The notes beneath the pieces are model-generated. The model saw nothing but the letters and a program-made list of their open reading frames with translations, ran no database searches and was not told where the DNA came from. Below, piece by piece: positions 38,074 through 46,813 of a DNA stretch of 64,000 nucleotides. Made by a program: the position numbers and the translations under genes. Origin of the DNA: Psychrobacter sp. JCM 18902 (GTDB lineage: Bacteria > Pseudomonadota > Gammaproteobacteria > Pseudomonadales > Moraxellaceae); contig NZ_CAJHBK010000001.1 of NCBI RefSeq assembly GCF_904846615.1, forward strand, positions 1,054,001 to 1,118,000, in the 5' to 3' direction. Position 1 is the stretch's first letter, and every line of letters starts with the position of its first letter.

Positions 38074-39162
38074 ATGAATGCAAATCAGAAGCCAGACCAT
38101 TATCAAAATACCTCTCATCAAACCTTACAGTTGCAGGCAGGTCAGACAAACGATACCTCTGCACATGATTTGTCAATGAATAAAAATCTTCTAAGCCCCT
38201 CAGGGTTAGAGATGCCAGCAACGGATAGCATACAAACCTTAGGTGCCTTTGACTGGAAACATACCATCAACGAGACTTATTTTGATCTTGATGTTAGTTT
38301 TCGGCAACCGAATAAGTTTTCTGGTTTTTTGCAACATGCTAAGCTTCTAGAGATAGGTGTTTCGCACTATCATGCTAATACTGTGCACTATAATCGCGGC
38401 AGACAGAGCTCTGGCTATATTGATGACAGTATTTTAATTACTTTTCCTATGACAGGCGACGTCCGTTTTACCCAAAAAGGACGGCAGCTGACCTCTAAAC
38501 CCGGTCAATTCTTTATTGAACTGTCCAGCTTACCTTATGAGTTTTATCATCTGCATGAAGCATCATTGTATGTGATTAAAGTGCCTTTAGCGCTACTAAC
38601 CCCGCAAATGGGTACTATAGAGCGGCAGTTTGCCCGCAGTCTATCTATTGATGAAGGGGCAGGCAGGTTACTGGTATTTCAAATTGGTCAAATACTGGCG
38701 CTTATTCATAACAATCATCTGGGTGATTTAGAGATAAAAATATTAGAGCAGCAGCTGCTTAACCTTATTGTATTGACATTGATCGCCCCGAAAGAGGTGA
38801 TGATGAGTACCAGCTCGTCCATACAATCGGTGCACTTAAAGCGGATAGAACACTATGTAAGTCTAAACTTAGCAAGCTCTGACCTTAATCCTAAGACCGT
38901 CGCTGCTGCTTGTCATATCTCTGCCAGATACTTACACAAGCTGTTTTCCGATCTACCTTATACTTTTTCAGACTGGGTCAAGGAATTGCGTTTAAAGCAG
39001 GCCAATCATATTTTAAAAACCAAAAGCTATGTGACCATCTATGAAGTGTCGCATAGGGTCGGTTATGGCGACCAAGGTTACTTTTCACGCATTTATAAGC
39101 AGCATTTTGGTTATACGCCGCGGGATACTCCAGGCACAGGCACAGGCACAGGCACAGGATAG
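38074..39162 (+). CDS. AraC-family transcriptional regulator
   Basis: A 362-residue regulator with an N-terminal AraC-binding-like (cupin-type) sensor domain (SILITFPMTGDVRFTQKGRQLTSKPGQF) and a C-terminal two-helix-turn-helix AraC domain (NPKTVAAACHISARYLHKLFS, YEVSHRVGYGDQGYFSRIYKQHFGYTPR). It follows hyuBA on the same strand and is a natural candidate to regulate it. The C-terminus ends in a run of alternating Gly and Thr encoded by a hexanucleotide repeat, outside the DNA-binding fold. The true start is uncertain: the first ATG lies right next to AAGG. Confidence 0.88.
   Translation: MNANQKPDHYQNTSHQTLQLQAGQTNDTSAHDLSMNKNLLSPSGLEMPATDSIQTLGAFDWKHTINETYFDLDVSFRQPNKFSGFLQHAKLLEIGVSHYHANTVHYNRGRQSSGYIDDSILITFPMTGDVRFTQKGRQLTSKPGQFFIELSSLPYEFYHLHEASLYVIKVPLALLTPQMGTIERQFARSLSIDEGAGRLLVFQIGQILALIHNNHLGDLEIKILEQQLLNLIVLTLIAPKEVMMSTSSSIQSVHLKRIEHYVSLNLASSDLNPKTVAAACHISARYLHKLFSDLPYTFSDWVKELRLKQANHILKTKSYVTIYEVSHRVGYGDQGYFSRIYKQHFGYTPRDTPGTGTGTGTG
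39131..39158 (+). repeat. Hexanucleotide tandem repeat at the end of the AraC gene
   Basis: The unit CAGGCA is repeated 4.7 times and encodes alternating Gly-Thr residues immediately before the stop codon. Copy changes would lengthen or shorten the tail without a frameshift. Confidence 0.85.
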
Positions 39163-39249
39163 TCATTGTTATGTACTCTGTTATGCAGTCGCTGTATGAT
39201 TTATACATTGAGCATTAGCGCATATATTTATATTTAAGGAAAAACTAAG

Positions 39250-40260
39250 ATGACTGGTGCTACGAATGATAAAACAGCAAAAGTAGAGATATATGAAAGC
39301 GCTGATGGGAAGGCGCAGATAGAGATACGCTTAGAACACGACACACTATGGCTCTCACAAGCCCAATTGGCGACGCTGTTTGAAAAAGACTCGGATACCA
39401 TAGGATTACATCTAAAAAATATTTATAAAGAAGGTGAGTTAGACCCAGAAGCAACTACCGAGCAATCCTCGGTAGTTCGTCAAGAGGGGAATCGGCAGGT
39501 TCGACGTAACATTCGCTTTTACAATCTAGATGCTATTATTTCTGTGGGTTATCGGGTTAATTCTAAAAAAGGTACTCAGTTCCGTATATGGGCAACGCAG
39601 CGCTTACGTGAATACTTGGTTCAAGGTTATACACTCAATCAAGAGCGCTTTGATAAAAACTCAAGCGAGCTACAACAAGCTTTAAATTTAATTCGAAAAA
39701 CCGCGCAAAGTCCCGAACTTAACACCGATGAAGGACGCGGCTTGGTTGAAATTATCAGCCGTTATACACAGACATTCTTATGGTTACAGCGTTATGATGA
39801 AGGCTTGCTTGATAATCCCGCAGGGGAGGATGGCGGTATCTTACCCAGTCCGACTGAGGCGATGGCAGCGCTGACGGATTTAAAATTGCAGCTGATAAAT
39901 AGAGGCGAGGCGACTGAGCTATTTGCTAAGCCTCGTGGTAATGGTTTGGACAGCGTACTGGGTAATTTACAGCAAACGGTGTTTGGTGAGCCTGCATATC
40001 CGACCATCGAGAGTAAAGCCGCGCATCTGCTATATTTCATGGTCAAAAATCATCCTTTTACCGATGGTAATAAACGCAGCGGTGCTTTTTTATTCGTGGA
40101 TTTTCTGCATCGTAATAATCGACTGCTCAATGATAAAGGTGAGATGGTTATTAATAATACGGGGCTTGCTGCATTGACCTTGTTGGTTGCCGAGTCTGAT
40201 CCCAACCAAAAAGAAACCTTGATTAAGCTGATTATGAATATGCTGTCATTAGAGGGTTGA
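39250..40260 (+). CDS. RhuM-family protein fused to a Fic/DOC domain
   Basis: The 336-residue product has two parts. The N-terminal half is RhuM-like (IEIRLEHDTLWLSQAQLATLFEKDSDTI, RFYNLDAIISVGYRVNSKKGTQFRIWATQRL), a domain also seen in virulence-island and phage proteins. The C-terminal part is a Fic/DOC domain with the catalytic motif HPFTDGNKR at residues 268-276. Fic proteins transfer AMP or phosphate groups to target proteins and can act as toxins. No antitoxin or inhibitory helix was recognised in or beside the gene. AAGGAAAAACTAAG precedes the ATG. It is followed by mtfA after 96 bases. Confidence 0.88.
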   Translation: MTGATNDKTAKVEIYESADGKAQIEIRLEHDTLWLSQAQLATLFEKDSDTIGLHLKNIYKEGELDPEATTEQSSVVRQEGNRQVRRNIRFYNLDAIISVGYRVNSKKGTQFRIWATQRLREYLVQGYTLNQERFDKNSSELQQALNLIRKTAQSPELNTDEGRGLVEIISRYTQTFLWLQRYDEGLLDNPAGEDGGILPSPTEAMAALTDLKLQLINRGEATELFAKPRGNGLDSVLGNLQQTVFGEPAYPTIESKAAHLLYFMVKNHPFTDGNKRSGAFLFVDFLHRNNRLLNDKGEMVINNTGLAALTLLVAESDPNQKETLIKLIMNMLSLEG

Positions 40261-40356
40261 TAAACAGGCTTATTGTCAGCATTATTTAACATCATAAAAC
40301 GCATAACGCTAATAATAAAAAGCACAGTCCAACGATAAAATTAAAGGAAATTCAAT

Positions 40357-41100
40357 ATGTTTAGCATGATAAAAGACTGGCGCGAGCAGCGCATACTGGA
40401 CAATAGCGAGTTTACCCATGCTGACTGGCTGCAAGCGGCTCAGCGTATTGTGATACTTGATCGGTTGAACGAAGACGAGCTAACACGCTTGTTTGAGCTG
40501 GCGACGCTGTTTTTGGCGGATAAGTCGATTACTGGCGCGCAGGGTTTCGAGATTACCAATGCGGTGCGGCAATCCATCGCCTTACAAGCTTGCTTACCTA
40601 TCTTAAACCTTAGCCTTGAGTGGTATGCTGGCTGGTCAGCCATTATCATTTATCCTGGTTCCTACAAGAGCGAAACTACCACTGTCGATGAGCTGGGCAT
40701 TGTCCATGAGGGCAGTCAGCACCGTAGCGGCGAAGCATGGCTGCGCGGCCCCGTTATTCTGTCGTGGAAGGATGCCAAACACTCAGGGGAGCGCGATGGT
40801 CACAACGTCGTCATTCATGAGTTTGTACATAAGCTTGATATGTTAAATGGTCGTGCCAACGGCTTTCCACCACTGCAAACCGATATGGATCCTGCGCGCT
40901 GGACTGAGATTATGACACGAGACTTTGAGGATTTTCAAAGCCATCATAAATCAGGTCTTGATCGTTATGGCGCGACTAATCCAGCGGAGTTTTTTGCGGT
41001 ACTCAGTGAGGTATTTTTTGAGACGCCGCAAAAGCTGATCGATGCTTACCCAGATATTTATGAAATTATGGTGAAATTTTTTCGCCAAACACCACTTTAA
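40357..41100 (+). CDS. mtfA: Zinc metallopeptidase MtfA family (M90)
   Basis: A 247-residue cytosolic zinc peptidase. The HExxH zinc site is HEFVH (residues 154-158) followed by KLDMLNGRANGFPPL, and a downstream Glu is in EFFAVLSEVFFE. In E. coli, MtfA binds the repressor Mlc and so affects glucose PTS expression. Whether that holds here is unknown. AAAGGAAATTCAAT precedes the start. Its terminator follows. Confidence 0.91.
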   Translation: MFSMIKDWREQRILDNSEFTHADWLQAAQRIVILDRLNEDELTRLFELATLFLADKSITGAQGFEITNAVRQSIALQACLPILNLSLEWYAGWSAIIIYPGSYKSETTTVDELGIVHEGSQHRSGEAWLRGPVILSWKDAKHSGERDGHNVVIHEFVHKLDMLNGRANGFPPLQTDMDPARWTEIMTRDFEDFQSHHKSGLDRYGATNPAEFFAVLSEVFFETPQKLIDAYPDIYEIMVKFFRQTPL

Positions 41101-41162
41101 TCAAAATCATTAATAGTCACTATTAATGTTCGATAATGAATATATAGACATGAAAAAGCAAT

Positions 41163-41204
41163 AAAAAAGGGCAGTGCATGGGTTTCATGACACTGCCTTT
41201 TTTT
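41163..41204. terminator. Terminator after mtfA
   Basis: GGCAGTG pairs with CACTGCC, extended by A and T runs with a bulge, between convergent genes. Confidence 0.75.
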
Positions 41205-41249
41205 GGCTTATTTTTCCTTTAAGTCTATGTTTTTATAGATAAAAAATAT

Positions 41250-41915
41250 TTAAGTTGTCCATTGCTCATTCACAATAGCGACCAAATAGCGTTTACCTTC
41301 ATACTCTTCAAACACTAAACGCATGATGCGCCAATCCATACCAGCGTATTCCTCCGAGCCTTTATGATAAAACTCGACAACCTCTGAATTGGGATAAATT
41401 TTCTTTAGGTTATTAATCATATTCCCACTGTGTTGGAACTCATTAATACTGATACTGGCATTGTTAAATTTGCTAGCATCAATCCACGTGTCTAAATATG
41501 TAGGTAGTGGCGTGACGAGTAGATCGCCCGTACCGTCTTTTTCACCCCAAGTAAAACGAATTTTAGACTGTTGCAAATATTGGGCGAATTGTTCACGGCT
41601 AAAGACTTTATCTGTCTCAGGACGCACATAGGCATACATCGAAAAACGGACGCCACGGGTCGGATGAATATCATTGGTAATGCGAGCAAAATCTTTATTC
41701 GCAAGCGCGCGCTGAATACGTAAGGCTTGCTGCTTAAGGGTTTGCTGACTGATATCGGAGACAACGGGCGTTGATGAATGGCCGTTAGATTGATTTGGAG
41801 TGGCTATATTGGATTCAGCAGAAGATTGACAGCCAGTTGCTGCTAGCGCCAAAGCCAATGTGCCGCCAACGGTTAATTTAGATGAACGGTCTTTGAAGGT
41901 AGATAATAGGGTCAT
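41250..41915 (-). CDS. Putative lipoprotein of unknown function
   Basis: The 221-residue product has a signal peptide with lipobox AATGC (Cys29) followed by a short serine-rich linker. The mature part is an alpha/beta domain (FARITNDIHPTRGVRFSMYAYV, EYAGMDWRIMRLVFEEYEG). No named family was recognised. AAGGATGCTTC precedes the ATG. The start lies next to a MITE-like element. Confidence 0.75.
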   Translation of the reverse strand: MTLLSTFKDRSSKLTVGGTLALALAATGCQSSAESNIATPNQSNGHSSTPVVSDISQQTLKQQALRIQRALANKDFARITNDIHPTRGVRFSMYAYVRPETDKVFSREQFAQYLQQSKIRFTWGEKDGTGDLLVTPLPTYLDTWIDASKFNNASISINEFQHSGNMINNLKKIYPNSEVVEFYHKGSEEYAGMDWRIMRLVFEEYEGKRYLVAIVNEQWTT

Positions 41916-42020
41916 GAAGCATCCTTATCGCAGTGGTTAACGAAATATACGTTACTGTGAATATAAATGAGAAAATTTCACAAGATTACTGAGCAAAAAT
42001 TTATTATTTAAAAGTTACTA

Positions 42021-42190
42021 GGGTGTGTCCTTATTCTAAAAATGGTGATAAAAATGAGATAAATTGCCGTCAAACAAGGAAAGTAGCGCAAATAATATCA
42101 AGATATTCATAAGCTATTTAACGATGTTTGGCAAAATTTAGCCATTTTTAGTCCATTTAGATAATAATCGATTGAATTGAGGACACGCCC
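42021..42190. mobile_element. MITE-like element, 170 bp, with terminal inverted repeats
   Basis: The ends are GGGTGTGTCC and GGACACGCCC, extended imperfectly inward, and the element is flanked by TA on both sides, consistent with a two-base target duplication. There is no coding capacity. The end sequence and TA target recall the IS5-family (IS427-like) elements, so this may be a non-autonomous derivative moved by such a transposase. A degenerate copy lies at 55333-55480. Confidence 0.7.
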
Positions 42191-42310
42191 TAAGTAACAG
42201 ATCGTTTTTAGTAGATAAACCGGAATGATACGATAATACAGCAGAGTCATAATATGGTTATGATGTAATGGTTTATAACACTTATATCATTGAAGCTCGT
42301 AGAGAACGCC

Positions 42311-42796
42311 ATGCCAACATATTATTCACTGACGCTGCTAGCTATGGGACTGATAGCAACCAATTCTGCTATAGCTGATATAGCAGAGTCAACTCAGACT
42401 TATGCAGCCATAAAAATAGCGACCATTAGCAACATGTATCAGCAAGACGTCAGCAATCAAGGCATGGATAATCCGGTCGTATTGCAACAGTATGCCGACC
42501 CAGATCTACAAGCCGCGATGCAGATTGAGCAAGACTATTTTGATAGAGAGCAAATATCTTGTCATGTTGATTATGATGTATTGTGGGATTCGCAAGATCC
42601 TGATTATACCCAAGACAAACAGTTTTCGATGACTGACCAAGGATTGGTGCAAGTGAGTTTGGCACATGGCAGCAATGTCTATTATGAGTTGTCATGTAAT
42701 GGTACCGATGACGATGCTAATTGCCGAGTAGCAGATGTGATTTTAGATGAAGATGGCAAGTCTTTGCGCAAGCATTTACTAGAAACCTGTCGCTAG
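42311..42796 (+). CDS. Small exported protein of unknown function
   Basis: A 161-residue product with a signal peptide (MPTYYSLTLLAMGLIATNSAIADIA), then an acidic mature part rich in Asp and Gln (QQYADPDLQAAMQIEQDYFD, NGTDDDANCRVADVILDEDG). Three cysteines in the mature part may form a disulfide. The frame opens at a TTG at 42290, but the ATG at 42311 gives a proper signal peptide. No family was recognised. Confidence 0.65.
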   Translation: MPTYYSLTLLAMGLIATNSAIADIAESTQTYAAIKIATISNMYQQDVSNQGMDNPVVLQQYADPDLQAAMQIEQDYFDREQISCHVDYDVLWDSQDPDYTQDKQFSMTDQGLVQVSLAHGSNVYYELSCNGTDDDANCRVADVILDEDGKSLRKHLLETCR

Positions 42797-42935
42797 TAAA
42801 TGTTGAGTATTATTTTTATTAATATCTAAATATAAAAAGCTATAAACCCTAAATAAGAATCACAGTACCAATCATGAGAGCTTATAAATGGCACTGTATA
42901 AAACTATGAACCTAACTTCTAAAGCCATTGGTTTG

Positions 42936-42963
42936 TTTTCGCATAATGTATATTATGTTAAAT
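42936..42963 (+). other. dif: Chromosome dimer resolution site dif (XerCD)
   Basis: The 28-mer matches the E. coli dif site at 25 positions: the XerC half carries CGCATAA, the centre is TGTATA and the XerD half is TTATGTTAAAT, the last two being exact. Only positions 1, 2 and 4 differ. dif is normally single-copy and sits at the replication terminus, where XerC and XerD resolve dimers with FtsK. No second copy was noticed in the window. Confidence 0.88.
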
Positions 42964-43024
42964 AAACAGTATCTGATAGTAAATTCATGGGGGTTATGTT
43001 ATGCATCATAAACAACTAGTTAGT

Positions 43025-43246
43025 TTAGTTAATAACCGTTTCAAATGTATTGCAATCATCACTATAGTAAACCTTAACTAAATCTTCTTTATCGCTTATC
43101 GAAGCTTTAAAGCTAAACTGTTTGATGAGCTCGCTCTATGTATCACCATCATACTGGCTACATCTGCCAGAATAGCCAATCAGCACTTTATCCAATTCCT
43201 CATTCCTAATCATCACCCAACAGCCAAATTCACTATCATTCAATTG
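43025..43246 (-). pseudogene. Decayed gene fragment with internal stop (copy 1)
   Basis: One minus-strand frame reads SEFGCWVMIRNEELDKVLIG, continues through YDGDT, meets a TAG at 43136-43138, then resumes coherently as SELIKQFSFKASISDKEDL and on to a TAA at 43025. A related but further decayed stretch lies at 45302-45406, on the other side of the recombinase gene. No family is recognised. Confidence 0.45.
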
Positions 43247-43771
43247 TTAGCATCTTAATCATCTGGCTCTTTGGTAAGAATGCTTTTGCAATACGTTAGG
43301 CATATAAAGATATCACTACCTATAGATTATTAGCTTAGCTCAAAAATCATCACTCTTTTGGTTATCTGTTATTTCATATCAGTTCTAATAGCGCAGGTAT
43401 GATCTTACAATGCTCCTACTTAGCCTGTCTGCAAGTCTGGTTTAGATCTACCTTATAGTGGCAAATATCATGACCAACTAAGCTGTAATACTTTTTGCTT
43501 TAAGTTATCAAAAACCCCTTCACTATTCGTAATATAATTCCATCTAAAGCACTGAGTTAACAACCGCCAAATTTGCACAGAACAGTACTATGCCCCTAAT
43601 TTTTATATTCTGTGCACGTACAGGAGCATGGTTTTTATCGAAAATATGTTCAATCAAATGCTAGGCAAAGCATCCATCTTATATTAAATCCAATTATTTG
43701 ACCAAAATAACCAGTAATAACAACCTACAGCTCAATAAACGCATAGCCTACTCCTCCTTCAGTCGTTATAC
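43247..43771. other. Gene-poor stretch before the recombinase
   Basis: No intact gene was found. Short minus-strand frames such as one reading HLIEHIFDKNHAPVRAQ (about 43650-43600) hint at further decayed sequence but could be chance. Confidence 0.35.
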
Positions 43772-43808
43772 TATAATCATCCCCAAGTGAAGGTTGGGGA
43801 TGATTATA
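43772..43808. terminator. Perfect hairpin upstream of the recombinase
   Basis: Perfect 15-bp arms TATAATCATCCCCAA and TTGGGGATGATTATA with a 7-base loop are followed by CTTTTTAA. It is terminator-like although no intact gene precedes it. Confidence 0.55.
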
Positions 43809-44004
43809 CTTTTTAACCTTATATTTAAAGGGTTTTGTAAACTCACTAATGAATAACAGTGTCCATGTTAGTGTCCAATAGCTATCTACGTTTCCCAGAA
43901 GACGCTTTTCAGGATTTATAAAACGTGCGCAAAGATTGCTCTAAATCTAAGTATAGAGATAATAGATTAACATTCACAATTTACCTAGCTTATAAAGCTG
44001 ACGG

Positions 44005-45282
44005 ATGTACATCATGGCTGTCGATAATTTAAATGATATCAATAAACTTGAATGCCGAGATAAAGATTACTCTGTCAGTGTCTCAGGTATCGCGGGTTTA
44101 AGTATTCGTATTTATCCAAATGGTAAAAAGGAATACTACTTACGGTACGCTCATCCCCATATCGATGGTAAGCGCCCTAGAATAATGCTAGGTAAGGTCG
44201 AAGATATCAGTCTATATGAAGCTAAGTATAAAGCAGAAACTATACTTAGCACGGTCGCACAAGGCTCCGACCCTAAAGCCATTCAAAAAAAAGAACAAGT
44301 CAATAAGTATGCTCATCTAAAGAACGCCACATTTGCTGATATTACACAAGTTTGGCGAGACCACAAAACATCAAGTCGTCATCACAGTAAATCCAGAAAG
44401 CGCGCGTTTAGTGAATCGACCCTTAAATTTTGGGATTTATGTCTAGGATATATGTGTCGCGAGATTGGCGACTTAAGAATGAACGATATCACGAGCGAGA
44501 TGATATTAAGTGTGTGTGAGGCGATTCAGAATAATGAAAATCAAGCAACCTTCGTTGGTGCCAGCACTCGGCTTTATACTGAAAAGGTCTTCTCATTTGC
44601 TGTCGCAAGAGGATTATGCGATAGAAATGTAGCTATTGATACACGTGGTGAGCTAGCACCTGCCAGTTCAGGTAACCACTTACCAGCCATCACCAAACCT
44701 GATCAGTTTGCCACTCTCCTAAACGATATGTCCAATTTTAAAGGCGCAAGTAAAATCACATTAGAAGCGATGAATTTACTGCCATATGTCTTTGTGCGTA
44801 GTATCGATTTGCGGTCTATGCGTTGGCAAAATATAGATTGGGATAATAAGCTATGGGAGTTTTCCCCAACAAAAGGCGAAGGTCGTGATGACATGGTATC
44901 GCACTTAGTTGTACCACTAGCCACTCAAGTAATTGAGCGCTTACGAAAAATAAAAGCAATCACAGGTCACAAAGAACATGTATTTGCATCGATACGTGCC
45001 TCAAGCAATCCTTATATTAGTAAAGCAACACTAGTACAAATATTTCATAGGCTTGGCTACAAAGATATTCAATGCGCTCATGGATTTCGAGCATCAGCTA
45101 AAACCTTACTTATGGAGCAACCTGAACTGCGTTATTCAGATATCGTGACCGAGCTGCAATTAGGACATCGAATAAAGGATACGCATGGCGGCGCTTATAA
45201 CCGATTAGATGAAATAGATACTAGGGTACAAATGATGCAAGATTGGGCTGACTATATAGATGAGCTCCGGTGTTCAACGTAA
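44005..45282 (+). CDS. Tyrosine recombinase/integrase (P4-integrase type)
   Basis: A 425-residue site-specific recombinase. The N-terminus is the DUF4102-like arm-binding domain (LSIRIYPNGKKEYYLRYAHP, RIMLGKVEDISLYEAKYKAE), followed by a core-binding domain and the catalytic domain with Arg in RSIDLRSMRW, HGFRASAKTLL (H-x-x-R), LGHRIKD and the final Tyr in GGAYNRLDE. Such integrases usually sit at the edge of genomic islands next to a tRNA. Here no tRNA and no other island genes are visible, so it looks like a solitary remnant. It lies about 1 kb from dif and between two decayed related fragments. Confidence 0.9.
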   Translation: MYIMAVDNLNDINKLECRDKDYSVSVSGIAGLSIRIYPNGKKEYYLRYAHPHIDGKRPRIMLGKVEDISLYEAKYKAETILSTVAQGSDPKAIQKKEQVNKYAHLKNATFADITQVWRDHKTSSRHHSKSRKRAFSESTLKFWDLCLGYMCREIGDLRMNDITSEMILSVCEAIQNNENQATFVGASTRLYTEKVFSFAVARGLCDRNVAIDTRGELAPASSGNHLPAITKPDQFATLLNDMSNFKGASKITLEAMNLLPYVFVRSIDLRSMRWQNIDWDNKLWEFSPTKGEGRDDMVSHLVVPLATQVIERLRKIKAITGHKEHVFASIRASSNPYISKATLVQIFHRLGYKDIQCAHGFRASAKTLLMEQPELRYSDIVTELQLGHRIKDTHGGAYNRLDEIDTRVQMMQDWADYIDELRCST

Positions 45283-45301
45283 TGATTGCTTTAAGTTGAG
45301 G

Positions 45302-45406
45302 TTATCGTTCAACAATAATATGCCTATTACCTTCACAATGCACAATAAGCCCTTTTCATAGCATCTCATTCCCAGTCATCACATAACAACCAAAACACCC
45401 TAACAT
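45302..45406 (-). pseudogene. Decayed gene fragment (copy 2)
   Basis: The minus-strand frame reads MLGCFGCYVMTGNEML, a TGA, then KGLIVHCEGNRHIIVER. It parallels copy 1 (FGCWVMIRNEELDKVLIG), and DNA similarity between the two extends upstream to about 45435 (compare 43193-43265). The gap to lldD holds no other feature. Confidence 0.4.
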
Positions 45407-45543
45407 TCGATTGTTGGTAGCTTAGATATTGGAATTTCTGCAACCTCGCGCTTGTGATCAACGACCAAGCCGACGGCTTCTAAGCTCCGGTATCTTATCT
45501 GCAATAGCTCACTTCTTGTACTGACAAACTCTATAGCCTCGGT

Positions 45544-46686
45544 TTAATTATCCAGTGTTACCAAACAGTCAGAATTAATATCAGCAATCGTTTTGGCACC
45601 AGTCAAGGTCATTGCGACGCGTATTTCTTTATCTAACAGTTCTAACAAATTGCTTACCCCTGCACCGCCATCCGCTGCTAAAGCATAAATAAAGGCGCGC
45701 CCTAGCATGCAAATATCAGCGCCCAAAGCCAACATACGCACAATATCTAAGCCATTGCGTATGCCAGAGTCGGCTAAGATTTTAATCTCTCCTTTAACCG
45801 CATCGGCAATAGGAGGCAGCGCCCGTGCACTGGATAAAACACCGTCCAGCTGTCGCCCACCATGATTGGATACGACTATGCCGTCGGCTCCAAAACGCAC
45901 CGCATCTTTGGCATCTTCTGGATCCAAAATACCTTTGATGACCATAGGTCCATCCCAGTATTCCCGAATCCAATCTAAATCTTTCCAAGAGATAGAGGGA
46001 TCAAAGTTATTACCTAGCCAGCCTATATAGTCTTCCAATCCTGTTGGCTTGCCTAAATAAGTAGAGATATTACCCAGATCGTGCGGACGGCCATTCAGTC
46101 CTACATCCCATGCCCATTGCGGATGCGTCATAGACTGTAAGTAACGGCGCATAGCGGAATTTTTACCGCTCATACCAGAGTGCATATCTCGGTAGCGTGC
46201 GCCTGGCACCGGCATATCCACCGTAAAAACCAAGGTCGAACACCCCGCAGCTTTGGCACGCTCCAGTGCATTTTTCATAAAGCCTCGGTCTCTCAACACA
46301 TAAAGCTGAAACCACATCGGACGGTTGATCTTAGGCACTACTTCCTCAATCGGACAAACCGAAACTGTCGACATGGTAAACGGAATGCCTTTTTGATCGG
46401 CTGCCATAGCGGCCTGCACTTCTCCGCGGCGGGCATACATGCCTGTCAGACCCACGGGTGACAACGCGACAGGCATAGACAGAGTTTCATTAAATAACTG
46501 CGTCTCGAGACTAAGCTGTGACATATCATTCAGTACACGTTGTCTAAGGGCAATTTTTGATAAATCTTCAACATTATGTTTTAAGGTATATTCCTCATAA
46601 GCACCGCCATCTATGTAATGAAATAGAAATGGTGGCAGTCGGCGCTTGGCAGCAGCCCTGTAGTCGTTTGGAGATGAAATAATCAT
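45544..46686 (-). CDS. lldD: L-lactate dehydrogenase, FMN-dependent, quinone-linked
   Basis: Oxidises L-lactate to pyruvate at the inner membrane, passing electrons to quinone. The 380-residue protein is very similar to E. coli Lld[54 protein letters not shown] and the FMN/active-site region [20 protein letters not shown] with the catalytic His, then [11 protein letters not shown]. The start at 46686 (MIISSPNDY) is preferred over the ATG two codons earlier because of spacing from AAGGG. It is the last gene of the lldP-dld-lldD operon, 127 bases after dld. Confidence 0.96.
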   Translation of the reverse strand: MIISSPNDYRAAAKRRLPPFLFHYIDGGAYEEYTLKHNVEDLSKIALRQRVLNDMSQLSLETQLFNETLSMPVALSPVGLTGMYARRGEVQAAMAADQKGIPFTMSTVSVCPIEEVVPKINRPMWFQLYVLRDRGFMKNALERAKAAGCSTLVFTVDMPVPGARYRDMHSGMSGKNSAMRRYLQSMTHPQWAWDVGLNGRPHDLGNISTYLGKPTGLEDYIGWLGNNFDPSISWKDLDWIREYWDGPMVIKGILDPEDAKDAVRFGADGIVVSNHGGRQLDGVLSSARALPPIADAVKGEIKILADSGIRNGLDIVRMLALGADICMLGRAFIYALAADGGAGVSNLLELLDKEIRVAMTLTGAKTIADINSDCLVTLDN

Positions 46687-46813
46687 ACGCATGCCCTTAC
46701 TCTGTTAGATATCTACGTAATATTTTTGAATCTCTAATTATTTATTGATTAGTGCTAAACGATGGATGCAATTGGCTTATTTTTGAAGCGGCAAGCTCAA
46801 CCCACACTCACTA

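Noticed and set aside
43603..43690. Minus-strand frame with HLIEHIFDKNHAPVRAQ
   Set aside because: It is too short and has no start or recognised relatives; noted only as possible decayed DNA.
45416..45543. Minus-strand frame continuing after the lldD stop
   Set aside because: It follows the LldD stop codon in the same frame but shows no likeness to LldD tails. Part of it resembles the decayed fragments, so it is not a gene or a readthrough extension.
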